Shown here in pieces: positions 36,140-45,360 of a DNA stretch of 64,000 nt. The translations under genes were made by a program, and so were the position numbers. The notes under the pieces were generated by a model that was given only the letters and a program-made list of their open reading frames with translations, had not been told where the DNA came from and did not search any database. How positions within the stretch are numbered: the stretch's first letter is position 1; each line of letters starts with the position of its first letter. Source of the stretch: Polynucleobacter sp. HIN7 (GTDB taxonomy: Bacteria; Pseudomonadota; Gammaproteobacteria; Burkholderiales; Burkholderiaceae); the NCBI RefSeq assembly GCF_030297595.1, contig NZ_AP028138.1, positions 620,001-684,000 on the forward strand, given 5' to 3'.

Positions 36140-36310
36140 ATGGAAAGTTTGTATCTTTTGATCCCCTTATCGCTGCTCCTAGTGGCTGGTCTTGCTTACC
36201 TACTGTATTGGTCGATTCAGGGCGGTCAGTTTGATGATCTGCAAGGCCCCGGTGAGTCGATCTTGCTAGATGATGACAGCCCGCAGCGTAAAGACCCCCC
36301 TAATATTTGA
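36140..36310 (+). CDS. ccoS: cbb3 oxidase maturation protein CcoS
   Basis: This 56-residue protein, too short for routine ORF calls, starts MESLYLLIPLSLLLVAGLAY, one membrane helix, followed by GGQFDDLQGPGESIL. The FDDLxxPxxxIL pattern matches CcoS, which is needed for heme and CuB insertion into cbb3 oxidase. It lies 14 bases after ccoI, and its stop codon overlaps the FNR box of the ccoN promoter. Confidence 0.92.
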   Translation: MESLYLLIPLSLLLVAGLAYLLYWSIQGGQFDDLQGPGESILLDDDSPQRKDPPNI

Positions 36311-36348
36311 TCTACATCAAAATACCGAAATTACGCTAACTCGATAAT
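36307..36348 (+). promoter_or_regulatory. FNR-activated promoter of ccoNOQP
   Basis: TTGATCTACATCAA (36307-36320) is a perfect FNR box. A GATAAT -10 lies at 36343-36348, 22 bases after it. The predicted start near 36355 puts the box centre (36313.5) at -41.5, a textbook class II position, so low oxygen should induce the operon. Confidence 0.85.
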
Positions 36349-36391
36349 TTCCCAAGGCTTTTAGCCCAGTCATTTTGCTCAGGGAGGTTGT

Positions 36392-37837
36392 ATGGCGTTA
36401 GCCATCAGTGGGTCGCAAGACGCGAACTTTAACTATAAGGTTGTCAGCCAATTTGCCATCGTTACGGTGTTATGGGGCATTGTTGGGATGTTTGTGGGGG
36501 TAGTTCTGGCAGCCCAGTTGATTTGGCCAGAAATCACAATGAATATTCCGTGGTTAAGCTACGGTCGCTTACGACCCTTGCATACCAATGCGGTGATTTT
36601 TGCCTTTGGGGGCAGTGCTTTATTTGCAACCTCGTATTACATTGTCCAGCGCACCTGTCAGGTCCGCCTTTTTAGCGACAAACTGGCTGCATTTACCTTC
36701 TGGGGTTGGCAGCTCGTGATTGTGGCAGCCGCTATTACTTTGCCGCTTGGCATTACCACCTCAAAAGAGTATGCCGAATTAGAGTGGCCCATCGATATTC
36801 TGATTACGATTGTTTGGGTTGCTTATGCCATTGTGTTTTTTGGCACCATCATGAAGCGCAAGACCAAGCATATTTATGTATCGAACTGGTTCTTTGGTGC
36901 TTATATTCTGACAATTGCTATTTTGCATATTGTGAACAATATTGAGATGCCAGCGAGTCTATGGAAGTCATACTCGGCATACTCTGGTGCACAAGACGCC
37001 ATGATTCAATGGTGGTATGGTCATAATGCAGTTGGCTTTTTCTTGACTACCAGCTTCTTAGGCATGATGTATTACTTCATTCCTAAGCAGGCCGATCGCC
37101 CAATTTATTCCTATCGTTTATCGATTGTGCATTTCTGGGCTCTTAACTTCACATATATGTGGGCAGGACCCCATCATCTGCAGTACACATCATTACCGGA
37201 TTGGACTCAATCGCTGGGGATGGTGTTCTCATTAATTCTGTTGGCACCTTCGTGGGGCGGCATGATCAACGGCATCATGACCCTGTCGGGAGCTTGGTAC
37301 AAGCTACGGAGTGACCCCATCCTGAAATTCCTAATCGTGGCGCTGTCGTTCTACGGTATGTCAACTTTTGAGGGTTCGATGATGTCGATTAAGACCGTCA
37401 ATGGCTTGTCACACTACACCGACTGGACCATTGGCCACGTTCATTCTGGCGCTCTAGGCTGGGTTGCCATGATCACAATCGGCTCTTTGTACTACCTCAT
37501 TCCTCGTTTGGTAGGTAAGAAGGAGATGTATAGCACCCGCCTCATTGAATTGCATTTCTGGATTGCCACCATTGGTGTCGTTCTTTATATCGCCGCAATG
37601 TGGATTGCTGGAGTGATGCAGGGCTTGATGTGGAGAGCTTTTGAGGCCGATGGCACATTGACCTATAGCTTTGTAGAGTCGGTGAAAGCCAGTTATCCCT
37701 TCTATGTGATTCGACTCTTAGGTGGTATCTGCTACTTGGGGGGTATGTTCTTGATGGCGTACAACGTATTCAAGACCTTGTATGGCGAGCGTTTTGTGGA
37801 TGCACCGATCCCATCAAATGTTCAAGTTGCTCATTAA
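36392..37837 (+). CDS. ccoN: cbb3-type cytochrome c oxidase subunit I
   Basis: This 481-residue membrane protein is the catalytic subunit. It has about 12 hydrophobic segments with the heme/CuB His residues in [50 protein letters not shown] and [17 protein letters not shown]. cbb3 oxidases have high O2 affinity. The gene has an FNR box promoter (36307-36348) and GGGAGG before its start. It heads ccoN-ccoO-ccoQ-ccoP. Confidence 0.96.
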   Translation: MALAISGSQDANFNYKVVSQFAIVTVLWGIVGMFVGVVLAAQLIWPEITMNIPWLSYGRLRPLHTNAVIFAFGGSALFATSYYIVQRTCQVRLFSDKLAAFTFWGWQLVIVAAAITLPLGITTSKEYAELEWPIDILITIVWVAYAIVFFGTIMKRKTKHIYVSNWFFGAYILTIAILHIVNNIEMPASLWKSYSAYSGAQDAMIQWWYGHNAVGFFLTTSFLGMMYYFIPKQADRPIYSYRLSIVHFWALNFTYMWAGPHHLQYTSLPDWTQSLGMVFSLILLAPSWGGMINGIMTLSGAWYKLRSDPILKFLIVALSFYGMSTFEGSMMSIKTVNGLSHYTDWTIGHVHSGALGWVAMITIGSLYYLIPRLVGKKEMYSTRLIELHFWIATIGVVLYIAAMWIAGVMQGLMWRAFEADGTLTYSFVESVKASYPFYVIRLLGGICYLGGMFLMAYNVFKTLYGERFVDAPIPSNVQVAH

Positions 37838-37849
37838 TTGGGAGGAAAA

Positions 37850-38494
37850 ATGTCAGATCAAAATAAATTTTTCTCTCACGCTACTCTCGAAAAGAACGTC
37901 GGTTGGCTCATCATCACGACTATTTTGGTTGTGAGTGTGGCTGGCTTGGTACAGATTGTGCCGCTCTTTTTCCAGCACTCAACCACCGAGCCAAGCCCTG
38001 GAATCAAGCCGTTTACAGCATTGCAATTGGCTGGACGTGATATTTACCAGCGCGAGGGTTGTGTTGGCTGTCACTCACAGCAGATTCGTACATTACGTTC
38101 AGAGACCGAGCGGTATGGTCCGTATTCAGTTGCTGGAGAGTCTGTCTTTGATCACCCATTCTTATGGGGAAGTAAACGAACTGGTCCTGATCTTGCTCGT
38201 GTAGGTGGACGCTATTCAGATGACTGGCAACGTATCCATTTACGCAATCCTCGTGATGTCGTCCCGGAATCCAATATGCCGGCTTACCCGTATTTGCAAA
38301 ATGCGCCAGCGGATGTATCGAGTATTCAAAAACACATGCATGCATTAAAGCGTTTAGGGGTTCCATATACCGATGAAGAAATTGCGAATGCCCCCAAAGA
38401 GCTTGAAGGCAAAACGGAAGAGGATGCCTTAGTTGCCTATTTACAGGGCCTGGGCATTAATCGTCGCGCCACTACTAAAACTGCCAGCCAATAA
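37850..38494 (+). CDS. ccoO: cbb3-type cytochrome c oxidase monoheme subunit II
   Basis: This protein of about 214 residues has one N-terminal membrane helix and one c-type heme site [10 protein letters not shown], with the Met ligand probably in [11 protein letters not shown]. CcoO passes electrons from CcoP to CcoN. The start at 37850 follows GGGAGGA and is preferred to an in-frame TTG at 37838. Confidence 0.95.
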   Translation: MSDQNKFFSHATLEKNVGWLIITTILVVSVAGLVQIVPLFFQHSTTEPSPGIKPFTALQLAGRDIYQREGCVGCHSQQIRTLRSETERYGPYSVAGESVFDHPFLWGSKRTGPDLARVGGRYSDDWQRIHLRNPRDVVPESNMPAYPYLQNAPADVSSIQKHMHALKRLGVPYTDEEIANAPKELEGKTEEDALVAYLQGLGINRRATTKTASQ

Positions 38495-38505
38495 AGGAGA
38501 TCAGC

Positions 38506-38673
38506 ATGCAAGCATTTACCGCTTATCTATCGGCAATATCGAGCACCTTTGGCTTATTTGTGTTTTTAGGAATTGTTTGGTGGGCTTGGTCTACGCATCG
38601 CGAGGCTGCCAATGAGGAGTCAGCAAATTTACCATTTGCACTTCCGGATGAGTTTCAGAAGGATCAATCATGA
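38506..38673 (+). CDS. ccoQ: cbb3-type oxidase small subunit CcoQ
   Basis: This 55-residue protein, too short for routine ORF calls, has one membrane helix (TFGLFVFLGIVWWAW) and a charged tail ending LPFALPDEFQKD, as in CcoQ/FixQ. It stabilises the complex. An AAGGAG site precedes it, and its stop overlaps the ccoP start (ATGA). Confidence 0.93.
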   Translation: MQAFTAYLSAISSTFGLFVFLGIVWWAWSTHREAANEESANLPFALPDEFQKDQS

Positions 38674-39593
38674 GTGATTTTTTTAGTCCCGGTTGGAGTA
38701 TTTTTATTGCGATCGTAACGATCGTCGGCATTATTTGGTGCTTGTGGCTATTGATGTCGCAACGTAAAACCAAAGTACCAACCGATTCTTCGGGCAATGT
38801 AACCGATACGGGCCATGTTTGGGATGATGACTTGCGTGAATTGAACAATCCGCTGCCACGTTGGTGGATGTGGATGTTCATTATCTCGTGCATCTTCGGA
38901 GGTATTTATCTGGTTCTTTACCCTGGTTTAGGTACCTATCAAGGTATCTTGGGATATAGCACTCAAGCGGAGCATGATCAATCCGTACAGACCGCAAATA
39001 AAGATCTGCAACCGGTTTATGCGAAATACATGCAAATGAGCATTGAGCAGGTTGCGACTGATCCTAAAGCCAAAGAAATGGGACAGCGCTTATTTTTGAA
39101 CTATTGCGCACAATGTCATGGATCAGATGCTGGAGGATCTAAGGGATTTCCTAATCTGCATGACAAAGATTATTTATATGGTGGCGAACCAGAGATGATT
39201 CGGGCATCGATTGTGCAGGGACGGGCAGGTGTTATGCCCGCCTTTGGCCACCTAAGCTCTGCCCAAATTGGCGAGGTGGTGGCTTATATTCGTAGCCTCT
39301 CCAACTTACCCGCCGATGATCTTCGTGTTGCTCAGGGTGAAGCTGTTTATAAAACCAACTGCGCGGCTTGTCATGGAGCAGACGGAAAAGGAAATATTGT
39401 TCTGGGCGCACCTAACTTAACCGATAAAGTTTGGCTCTACGGCAGTTCCGAGAAGGCGATTACCGAAACAGTGCAAAAAGGTCGTAATGGTGTCATGCCG
39501 GGTCATGACGCAATCCTAACCCCAGAAAAGATTCAGATTCTGACGGCTTACGTTTGGGGTTTGTCGCATCAGCCAATGAGCACAAAGAAGTAA
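38670..39593 (+). CDS. ccoP: cbb3-type cytochrome c oxidase diheme subunit III
   Basis: This 307-residue protein has two N-terminal membrane helices, a hinge WDDDLRELNNPLPRWWMWMF typical of CcoP, and two c-type heme sites, CAQCHGSDAGG and CAACHGADGKG, with Met in GVMPAFGH and GVMPGHDAI. It takes electrons from soluble cytochrome c. Confidence 0.96.
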   Translation: MSDFFSPGWSIFIAIVTIVGIIWCLWLLMSQRKTKVPTDSSGNVTDTGHVWDDDLRELNNPLPRWWMWMFIISCIFGGIYLVLYPGLGTYQGILGYSTQAEHDQSVQTANKDLQPVYAKYMQMSIEQVATDPKAKEMGQRLFLNYCAQCHGSDAGGSKGFPNLHDKDYLYGGEPEMIRASIVQGRAGVMPAFGHLSSAQIGEVVAYIRSLSNLPADDLRVAQGEAVYKTNCAACHGADGKGNIVLGAPNLTDKVWLYGSSEKAITETVQKGRNGVMPGHDAILTPEKIQILTAYVWGLSHQPMSTKK

Positions 39594-39597
39594 AGCC

Positions 39598-41058
39598 ATG
39601 AATCAAACTTCATCGACACAGACTGCTGGCCACAGCAAGCCTGTGATCGAGATCGTGGAGCAGTCGCTTTACGAAGTTCGTAAACATATTTATCCGCGCT
39701 CGGTTAGCGGACCTTTTGCAAGTTGGCGCATCGTATTTGTGGTGCTGACCCAGTTGTTGTACTACGGACTGCCATGGCTCAGTTGGAACGACCGTCAAGC
39801 TGTTTTATTTGATTTAGTGCAGCGTAAGTTTTACATCTTTGGCTTGGTGTTGTGGCCGCAGGATGTGATCTATCTTACGCTTCTCCTGATTTTGTCGGCG
39901 CTTAGTCTTTTTCTATTTACTGCAGTCGCAGGCCGTTTATTTTGTGGCTACGCTTGTCCACAAACGGTCTATACCGAAATTTTCATGTGGATAGAGCGCA
40001 AAGTGGAGGGCGATCGTTTTTCTCGCATTCGCTTGGATGGAGAAGAGTGGCCTTGGAGTTTTAAAAAGTGGCGACTGAAGATTACTAAGCATGCCTTATG
40101 GATTGCAATCGCTCTGTGGACTGGATTTACTTTTATTGGATATTTCACTCCCATTAAAGAACTAAGCGCTAATATCTTGGCTTTTTCTTTGGGGCCATGG
40201 CAAACCTTTTGGTTGCTCTTTTATAGTTTTGCAACATGGGGCAACGCAGGCTTTATGCGCGAGCAGGTTTGTAAATATATGTGCCCGTATGCCCGTTTTC
40301 AAAGTGTGATGGTCGACAAAGACACCTTTGTGGTGACCTATGACAAGATGCGCGGCGAGCCTCGCGGTAGTCGCAATAAATCAGAAAACCAAGTCCAAAA
40401 GGGCTTAGGGGATTGCGTCGATTGCAGTATCTGTGTGCAGGTATGCCCCACAGGGATTGATATTCGTGACGGTTTGCAATACATGTGTATTGGCTGTGGG
40501 GCCTGCATCGATGCTTGCAATCAAGTGATGGACAAGATGAACTATCCCAAGGGATTAGTGCGCTATACCACTGAGCGAGCCATGCTCAATCGAGAGTCGA
40601 ATCAATTGGCGCGTAGCCATTTATTTCGCCCGCGCATCTTGATTTACACCTCAATTATTTTGGTATTAACCTCGGTCTTCTTGTTTTCGCTCTTCACACG
40701 AAATCCCTTGCGAGTCGATGTAATGCGTGATCGCGGTGCTTTGGCTCGCGAAGTGGATGGTCGCTATATTGAGAATGTCTATCGGGTCCAACTGATGAAC
40801 TCTTCCGAGTCGCCAATGCAGGTCGATATCAAAGCAACCGGTTTGCCAGATATTGCAGTATTGGACGCTAGCGGCAAGGTCCTTCATAGCGTAGTGATTG
40901 CGCCAGCTAGTAATTTATTGATTCCGGTGAAGGCAAGCGTGGCGATCAATGAAGTGCTATCCGGATCGCATCCGATCCAGTTCCAGTTTCGTGGTCAAGA
41001 GGGCGAACAGATTCGCTTGCGTGATGAAAAATCAAGCTTTATCGTGCCACGCCAATAA
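39598..41058 (+). CDS. ccoG: cytochrome c oxidase accessory protein CcoG
   Basis: This 486-residue membrane protein has several helices, FCGYACPQTVYTEIFMWIE, a cysteine pair VCKYMCPYARF, two 4Fe-4S clusters CVDCSICVQVCPTG and CIGCGACIDACNQVMDKM, and a C-terminal Ig-like domain. CcoG (RdxA) reduces copper for the oxidase. It follows ccoP by 4 bases. Confidence 0.95.
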   Translation: MNQTSSTQTAGHSKPVIEIVEQSLYEVRKHIYPRSVSGPFASWRIVFVVLTQLLYYGLPWLSWNDRQAVLFDLVQRKFYIFGLVLWPQDVIYLTLLLILSALSLFLFTAVAGRLFCGYACPQTVYTEIFMWIERKVEGDRFSRIRLDGEEWPWSFKKWRLKITKHALWIAIALWTGFTFIGYFTPIKELSANILAFSLGPWQTFWLLFYSFATWGNAGFMREQVCKYMCPYARFQSVMVDKDTFVVTYDKMRGEPRGSRNKSENQVQKGLGDCVDCSICVQVCPTGIDIRDGLQYMCIGCGACIDACNQVMDKMNYPKGLVRYTTERAMLNRESNQLARSHLFRPRILIYTSIILVLTSVFLFSLFTRNPLRVDVMRDRGALAREVDGRYIENVYRVQLMNSSESPMQVDIKATGLPDIAVLDASGKVLHSVVIAPASNLLIPVKASVAINEVLSGSHPIQFQFRGQEGEQIRLRDEKSSFIVPRQ

Positions 41059-41070
41059 AGGGAGTTCATT

Positions 41071-41259
41071 ATGAAAGCAGAATCACAAATTTCAAAACCA
41101 TGGTGGAAACAGCTCTGGCCTTGGTTATTAATTCTGGGCCCAGCCTTGGCAGCGATTGGTTGCGCTATTACCATTTATTTGGCATTTACTGTGCATGCCG
41201 ATGAACCCGTGCGAGATGGTATTAAGCGGGGTCTGAAGGTCGAGCAGGTGCAACCGTGA
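41071..41259 (+). CDS. short FixH-like (CcoH) cbb3 oxidase assembly protein
   Basis: This 62-residue protein starts with KPWWKQLWPWLLILGPALAA and has one membrane helix, then HADEPVRDGIKRGLKVEQ. The sequence matches the N-terminal membrane part of FixH, but the usual protein is more than twice as long with a periplasmic domain. The short form may still work in helping the oxidase assemble. It overlaps the next GTG start. Context supports the call more than length. Confidence 0.72.
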   Translation: MKAESQISKPWWKQLWPWLLILGPALAAIGCAITIYLAFTVHADEPVRDGIKRGLKVEQVQP

Positions 41260-41516
41260 AACTCAAGACAGCCATTTGGATTCTTTGGCCTTCCTTTTTA
41301 GCAGCCATTATTGCTGAAGGTTTGGTATTCAGTTTATTTAGGCCCGAAGACTTGCTCCTGTTTGGGCAACCCCATTATTTATCGAACGAGGCAATATACT
41401 CAATTGGTTTTTTTGCCTTTTGGACGATTTGCGCGATTTCAAGCGCCATCTCATTATTTATCGTACGCGACTGCTTCTTAAACTCGAAGTCAGTGGAAGA
41501 TGACCTGCTTAACTGA
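41256..41516 (+). CDS. small membrane protein of the cco locus, function unknown
   Basis: This 86-residue protein has two hydrophobic segments (TAIWILWPSFLAAIIAEGL and the IGFFAFWTICAISSAISL part) and a start codon GTG that overlaps the fixH-like stop. No family name is recognised. Its position suggests a role in the oxidase. Its end overlaps the convergent FNR gene by 8 bases. Confidence 0.75.
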   Translation: MKLKTAIWILWPSFLAAIIAEGLVFSLFRPEDLLLFGQPHYLSNEAIYSIGFFAFWTICAISSAISLFIVRDCFLNSKSVEDDLLN

Positions 41517-42273
41517 GTCGTATAGGTGATGAGCAGTTGGTTTTCTCATTCACGTTCGGAACTCCAGCGAGTTGATAGAGCCCTTCAATGTCAATCAATT
41601 TAACGTGGCGTTGCTTAATTTGTAATAAGCCTGACTCTGTAAATCGTGACAACATCCGACTTACCGTCTCAATCTGAATTCCAAGATAGCTGCCAATGTC
41701 CTCACGACTCATCTTTAAATCAAATTCAGTAAATTCATATCCGCGAGCGGCATATCGTTGGGATAAGTTAATTAAAAAACCTGCGAGTCGTTCTTCGGCT
41801 CTGAGAGTTCCCAATGACAATAAATGACGTTGATCCTGAGTTAGTTCACGACTTAAGATGCGATGGAATTGATGCTGCAAACTGGGAATTTGTGATGCTA
41901 AGTTTTCAAATTCGGAGAAGCGAATGATGCAAACCTCGCTCTCCTCGAGTGCAATCGCATTAGCTTGGTATTGGTGCTCGCCAATGCCGTCTAAACCCAA
42001 AATCTCACCAGGCATATGAAAACCGATGATTTGTGCGCGACCATCCGGTAATGAGTGCTCTGTTTTTAGGGTACCAAAACGAACGCTGTATATGGAATTG
42101 AGCGGCTCGCCGTGTCGGTACAGGGTATCGCCTTTGTGGAGATGGACTCGATCTTTGACGAGAGTATCAACCTGGCTTACCTCATTGGCAGAAAGACCAA
42201 GCGGCAGGCAAAATTGCCCCAAGACACAAGTAGAGCATTTATTCAGAATTTCTTTACTGGAAGAAATATTCAT
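41509..42273 (-). CDS. fnr: oxygen-sensing FNR/Anr-type transcription regulator
   Basis: This 254-residue Crp/FNR protein has the four cluster cysteines C13, C16, C22 and C115 for an O2-labile 4Fe-4S centre, a cNMP-like beta roll, and a C-terminal helix-turn-helix with DIGSYLGIQIETVSRMLSRF; the ETVSR recognition helix fits the TTGAT half-site. It probably binds the boxes at 1196, 33132 and 36307. The gene faces the cco locus, and its own promoter is on the minus strand near 42300. It is separated from the gene at 42324 by only 50 bases. Confidence 0.93.
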   Translation of the reverse strand: MNISSSKEILNKCSTCVLGQFCLPLGLSANEVSQVDTLVKDRVHLHKGDTLYRHGEPLNSIYSVRFGTLKTEHSLPDGRAQIIGFHMPGEILGLDGIGEHQYQANAIALEESEVCIIRFSEFENLASQIPSLQHQFHRILSRELTQDQRHLLSLGTLRAEERLAGFLINLSQRYAARGYEFTEFDLKMSREDIGSYLGIQIETVSRMLSRFTESGLLQIKQRHVKLIDIEGLYQLAGVPNVNEKTNCSSPIRLS

Positions 42274-42323
42274 GATGATGCATATTCTAGTCGAGAGTCC
42301 AAAAAAGTTCTATTTCACGCCCC

Positions 42324-43046
42324 ATGCTCAGTAGCACATTATTTATCGGAATTCTCCTAGCAACAATGGCCAGTAGTTGGCATTGTGCCTTGATGTGTGG
42401 GGGGATTGCAGCTTCGATTGATCAATCGGTGGCAAAAATTAAGGTTTACCCCAATCGGTCAAGAGTCGTTTGGGATCAAATAGTGGTTCATTTGGCGAGG
42501 ATTGCCAGTTACATAACTTTGGGGGCGGGAGCTGCCTGGCTGGGGGTTGCTTTTTGGCAGCAGGAGGTGATTCCAATTCAACGAGCTTTATTTGGAATTA
42601 CTGCAGGGATTCTCCTCTATCAAGCCTATCGCTTGATTCATCCAAGTGGTAAGAAAATCACCCATCTTTTTGGGCAAAAAATTGCACAAGCCTTATCGCA
42701 ATGGTGGGCAAAACACTTTGCAAAATCTCGCACAGGACTGGCGCGTTGGATCACGGGAATGCTTTGGGGATTAGTGCCGTGTAGTTTGGTTTATGGGGTC
42801 CTGGCCCTCGCATTTTTGTCGGGCGATCCAATTGTGGGCGCATTACTGATGCTGGCAATGGGATTGGGTACCTTGCCTAGCCTATTAGTTTTTACCAAGG
42901 TCAGCGGTGCCTTGATGCAGTTCGGACAGAAGGTCTGGGTACGATACCTTGCCGCACTCTTATTGATAGCAACTGCTGTATATGGTTTTTATCGTGGCAT
43001 GACCGTGCCAGCAGAGTTATTAAAGGGTGGCTTTTGTTTGACCTAG
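42324..43046 (+). CDS. cytochrome-biogenesis-type sulfite exporter TauE/SafE family protein
   Basis: This 240-residue membrane protein has five to six hydrophobic segments, MASSWHCALMCGGIA at the start, and MLWGLVPCSLVYGVLALAF later. The HCALMCGG and PCSLVYG motifs are typical of the membrane protein found in cbb3 loci (CcoS/SenC neighbourhood), thought to help copper or redox handling. It is divergent from fnr. Confidence 0.82.
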   Translation: MLSSTLFIGILLATMASSWHCALMCGGIAASIDQSVAKIKVYPNRSRVVWDQIVVHLARIASYITLGAGAAWLGVAFWQQEVIPIQRALFGITAGILLYQAYRLIHPSGKKITHLFGQKIAQALSQWWAKHFAKSRTGLARWITGMLWGLVPCSLVYGVLALAFLSGDPIVGALLMLAMGLGTLPSLLVFTKVSGALMQFGQKVWVRYLAALLLIATAVYGFYRGMTVPAELLKGGFCLT

Positions 43047-43864
43047 AGTGCTTTGATTGCCAAACCAATTGCAACGAGTCCTGAGAATCCAGCAAAAATG
43101 AGATGAGTCCATTGGCTACTGATTCTAGGAGCAATTAGGCGACCAGCCATCATTCCAAGAATGGCACCGATTGCGAACGGTATGGCCACCAACCAGTTCA
43201 TAGTCCCAGCCAGCCCCGAGCCCGCAACACCTCCCAGTGAAATCAGAGACAGAACACCCAAAGAGGTGGCAACGATTGACTGCATGGGTAGATCACTAAT
43301 CCGTTTAAGTGCGGGGACAATCACAAAGCCGCCCCCAACGCCTAAAAGCCCTGATAAAAATCCAGCTAAGGCGCCAGAGCCAATCAGGGCGCGTGCGCAA
43401 GGGACGGTCCAAATTAAGCGACCGATCGATAAGTCGAGCGAGCAGGGTACTGCTTTGGGCTCTTTATATACCCCCTTTGATTGTTGGTAGGCCTCTACAA
43501 AAATTCGGATTGCAACGTAGAGGAGGACCAAAGAAAAAATCAGCATTAAGGGTTGATTGGGAATCTGGTGTGCCAACCAAAGTCCTGCGGGTGATAGTAG
43601 CAAGCCTGCAAAGGCCAACAGTATGGCAGCGCGGTAACGTAATAACCCAGTTCGTAAAGCCATGATGGCGCCTAGCGCAGAAGATACAGTGACTGCAAGT
43701 AGCCCAATGGGGCTCGCCTCCACCATGGGTAAATGGAGCGTAAAGACCAGCAAAGGAACCGATAAGATGCCGCCGCCGGCACCCGTTAGCGCCATGATGA
43801 GGCCAACGAATATGCCAAGCCCCGCAGGAATAAGGTGAGGTTGTAAAAGACCGATTAAATCCAT
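43043..43864 (-). CDS. sulfite exporter TauE/SafE family permease
   Basis: This protein of about 273 residues has eight or so hydrophobic segments and the repeated TauE pattern ALTGAGGGILSVPLLV and GLLGVGGGFVIVPALK. These transport sulfite, sulfonates or other anions. It lies back-to-back with the persulfide dioxygenase gene (43955), so it may export sulfite made from persulfide. ATG 43864 is preferred to TTG 43867. Confidence 0.88.
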   Translation of the reverse strand: MDLIGLLQPHLIPAGLGIFVGLIMALTGAGGGILSVPLLVFTLHLPMVEASPIGLLAVTVSSALGAIMALRTGLLRYRAAILLAFAGLLLSPAGLWLAHQIPNQPLMLIFSLVLLYVAIRIFVEAYQQSKGVYKEPKAVPCSLDLSIGRLIWTVPCARALIGSGALAGFLSGLLGVGGGFVIVPALKRISDLPMQSIVATSLGVLSLISLGGVAGSGLAGTMNWLVAIPFAIGAILGMMAGRLIAPRISSQWTHLIFAGFSGLVAIGLAIKAL

Positions 43865-43900
43865 CAAGATAGTATCAATGACTTGCTATTAGTTAAATCA

Positions 43901-43929
43901 TAATATATTATATATTTATATATATTGTA
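43901..43929. promoter_or_regulatory. AT-rich operator/promoter candidate for the persulfide genes
   Basis: A run of alternating A/T (TAATATATTATATATTTATATATATTG) lies between the divergent TauE-like and persulfide dioxygenase genes. It has imperfect dyad symmetry, and the BigR regulator at 44836 is reported from other species to bind AT-rich palindromes. The exact site is not resolved by eye. Confidence 0.45.
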
Positions 43930-43954
43930 ATTCACCTTGAATAAGGAGTAAAGC

Positions 43955-44818
43955 ATGCAAAAGCCAATCGTCAAAGCCTTTTTTGATCAAGGAACATGGA
44001 CCTTTACCTACGTCGTTTATGAAAAACCCAACACGCCGTGTGTGGTGATTGATACAGTCCTCAACTATGACCCTAAATCGGGTCGTACCAAGACCAAGTC
44101 TGCAGATGAGGTGATTGCTTTTGTCAAAGAGCAGGGCCTTACAGTCGATTGGATTTTGGAGACCCATGCGCACGCAGATCACCTGAGTGCTGCACCTTAT
44201 ATTCAAAAGCATCTTGGGGGAAAGATCGCCATTGGCTCGCATATTCAGGATGTGCAAAAAGTATTTAAAGGAATATTCAATCTTGAGAGTGACTTTCTAA
44301 CCAATGGCTCCCAATTTGATTACTTGATCGAAGAGGGCCAGGATTTGCATGCGGGTAACTTAACCATCCACCCCTTATTTGTTCCCGGACATACACCAGC
44401 ATGCATGGCTTACGTGATTGGCGACGCCATTTTTGTTGGCGATACGATCTTCATGCCCGATGTTGGGACTGCACGTTGTGATTTCCCGGGTGGCAACGCT
44501 AATACGCTTTACCAGTCGATGCAAAAGATTTTGTCCTACCCAGATGACACGCGTTTATTCATGTGTCATGACTATCCCCCCACCGGTCGTCCGATTGCCT
44601 ATGAAACTACCGTGGGTGAAGAGAAGCGGAAAAATATTCATGTGCATCAGGGGGTCACAGAAGCTCAGTTTGTGGAAATGCGTAATCAGCGTGACAAGAC
44701 CTTGGAGATGCCAGTTTTGATCTTGCCTTCGATTCAGGTCAATATTCGTGCCGGTCATCCACCGCCTGCTGAGACGAATGGCAAGACTTATCTCAAAATC
44801 CCCTTCAATGTTCTCTAA
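43955..44818 (+). CDS. blh: persulfide dioxygenase-like metallo-beta-lactamase (Blh/ETHE1 family)
   Basis: This 287-residue MBL protein has the metal motif ETHAHADHLSAA (H71, H73, D75, H76), His in PGHTPACMAY, Asp in GDTIFMPDVGTARCDFPGG and MCHDYPP. The TARCDFPGG block is typical of the ETHE1/Blh branch, which oxidises glutathione persulfide to sulfite. It is followed by the BigR-like repressor gene (17 bases) and a DUF2892 gene, the usual bigR operon order. Confidence 0.92.
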   Translation: MQKPIVKAFFDQGTWTFTYVVYEKPNTPCVVIDTVLNYDPKSGRTKTKSADEVIAFVKEQGLTVDWILETHAHADHLSAAPYIQKHLGGKIAIGSHIQDVQKVFKGIFNLESDFLTNGSQFDYLIEEGQDLHAGNLTIHPLFVPGHTPACMAYVIGDAIFVGDTIFMPDVGTARCDFPGGNANTLYQSMQKILSYPDDTRLFMCHDYPPTGRPIAYETTVGEEKRKNIHVHQGVTEAQFVEMRNQRDKTLEMPVLILPSIQVNIRAGHPPPAETNGKTYLKIPFNVL

Positions 44819-44835
44819 TTGGCGACTGAGTGGCT

Positions 44836-45135
44836 ATGAATATCAATTTAAAGAAAATGCGCCAATCGGCTGATAAAGCAGTTGACTTAATGAAGGTTTT
44901 GGGAAATCGAGATCGAATGATGTTGTTGTGCGAAATTAACCAAGGGGAAAAATGCGTGGGCGAGTTGGAAGATTCCTTGGATATTCATCAGCCAACCCTC
45001 TCACAACAACTAACGGTATTGCGTAAGAAAAAGCTGGTGAAAACCCGTCGCGAGGGTAAGCAGATTTATTATTCCGGCGCCAATCCTGTGGCGATGTCAG
45101 TGATGAACTTGCTTTACCAAAATTACTGTAAATAA
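44836..45135 (+). CDS. bigR: ArsR-family sulfide/persulfide sensor repressor (BigR/SqrR type)
   Basis: This protein of about 99 residues has an ArsR winged helix with SLDIHQPTLSQQLTVLRKKK and RREGKQIYYS. Two cysteines, Cys40 (EKCVGELE) and Cys98 near the end, match the pair that forms a tetrasulfide link in SqrR/BigR and releases DNA. A third, Cys32, is present. ATG 44836 is used; GTG 44830 is possible. It likely controls the operon from 43955. Confidence 0.88.
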   Translation: MNINLKKMRQSADKAVDLMKVLGNRDRMMLLCEINQGEKCVGELEDSLDIHQPTLSQQLTVLRKKKLVKTRREGKQIYYSGANPVAMSVMNLLYQNYCK

Positions 45136-45161
45136 CCAATTGATTTAAAAGGAGGTTTATG

Positions 45162-45350
45162 ATGCAATGTAACGTCGGTCATACAGATCGGGTCCTGCGA
45201 ATTTCTGCGGGAAGTTTATTAATTCTTTTATCTTTGAGTGGAGTGATTGGAGCATGGGGATGGATCGGGGTTGTGCCATTGGCAACCGGCATCTTTCGTT
45301 TCTGTCCAGCGTATCCGCTCTTAGGGATGAATACCGCCAAGAAAAAGTAG
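45162..45350 (+). CDS. DUF2892 (YgaP-like transmembrane) protein
   Basis: This 62-residue protein has the DUF2892 pattern CNVGHTDRVLRISAG with two membrane segments and FCPAYPLLGMNT. Such proteins are frequent in BigR-controlled sulfur loci. An AGGAGG site gives better spacing for ATG 45162 than 45159. Confidence 0.87.
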   Translation: MQCNVGHTDRVLRISAGSLLILLSLSGVIGAWGWIGVVPLATGIFRFCPAYPLLGMNTAKKK

Positions 45351-45360
45351 CGAATTAATT

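Noticed and set aside
43901..43929. Exact BigR operator
   Set aside because: The A/T run is consistent with an operator, but no perfect dyad could be assigned, so it is listed only as a candidate region.
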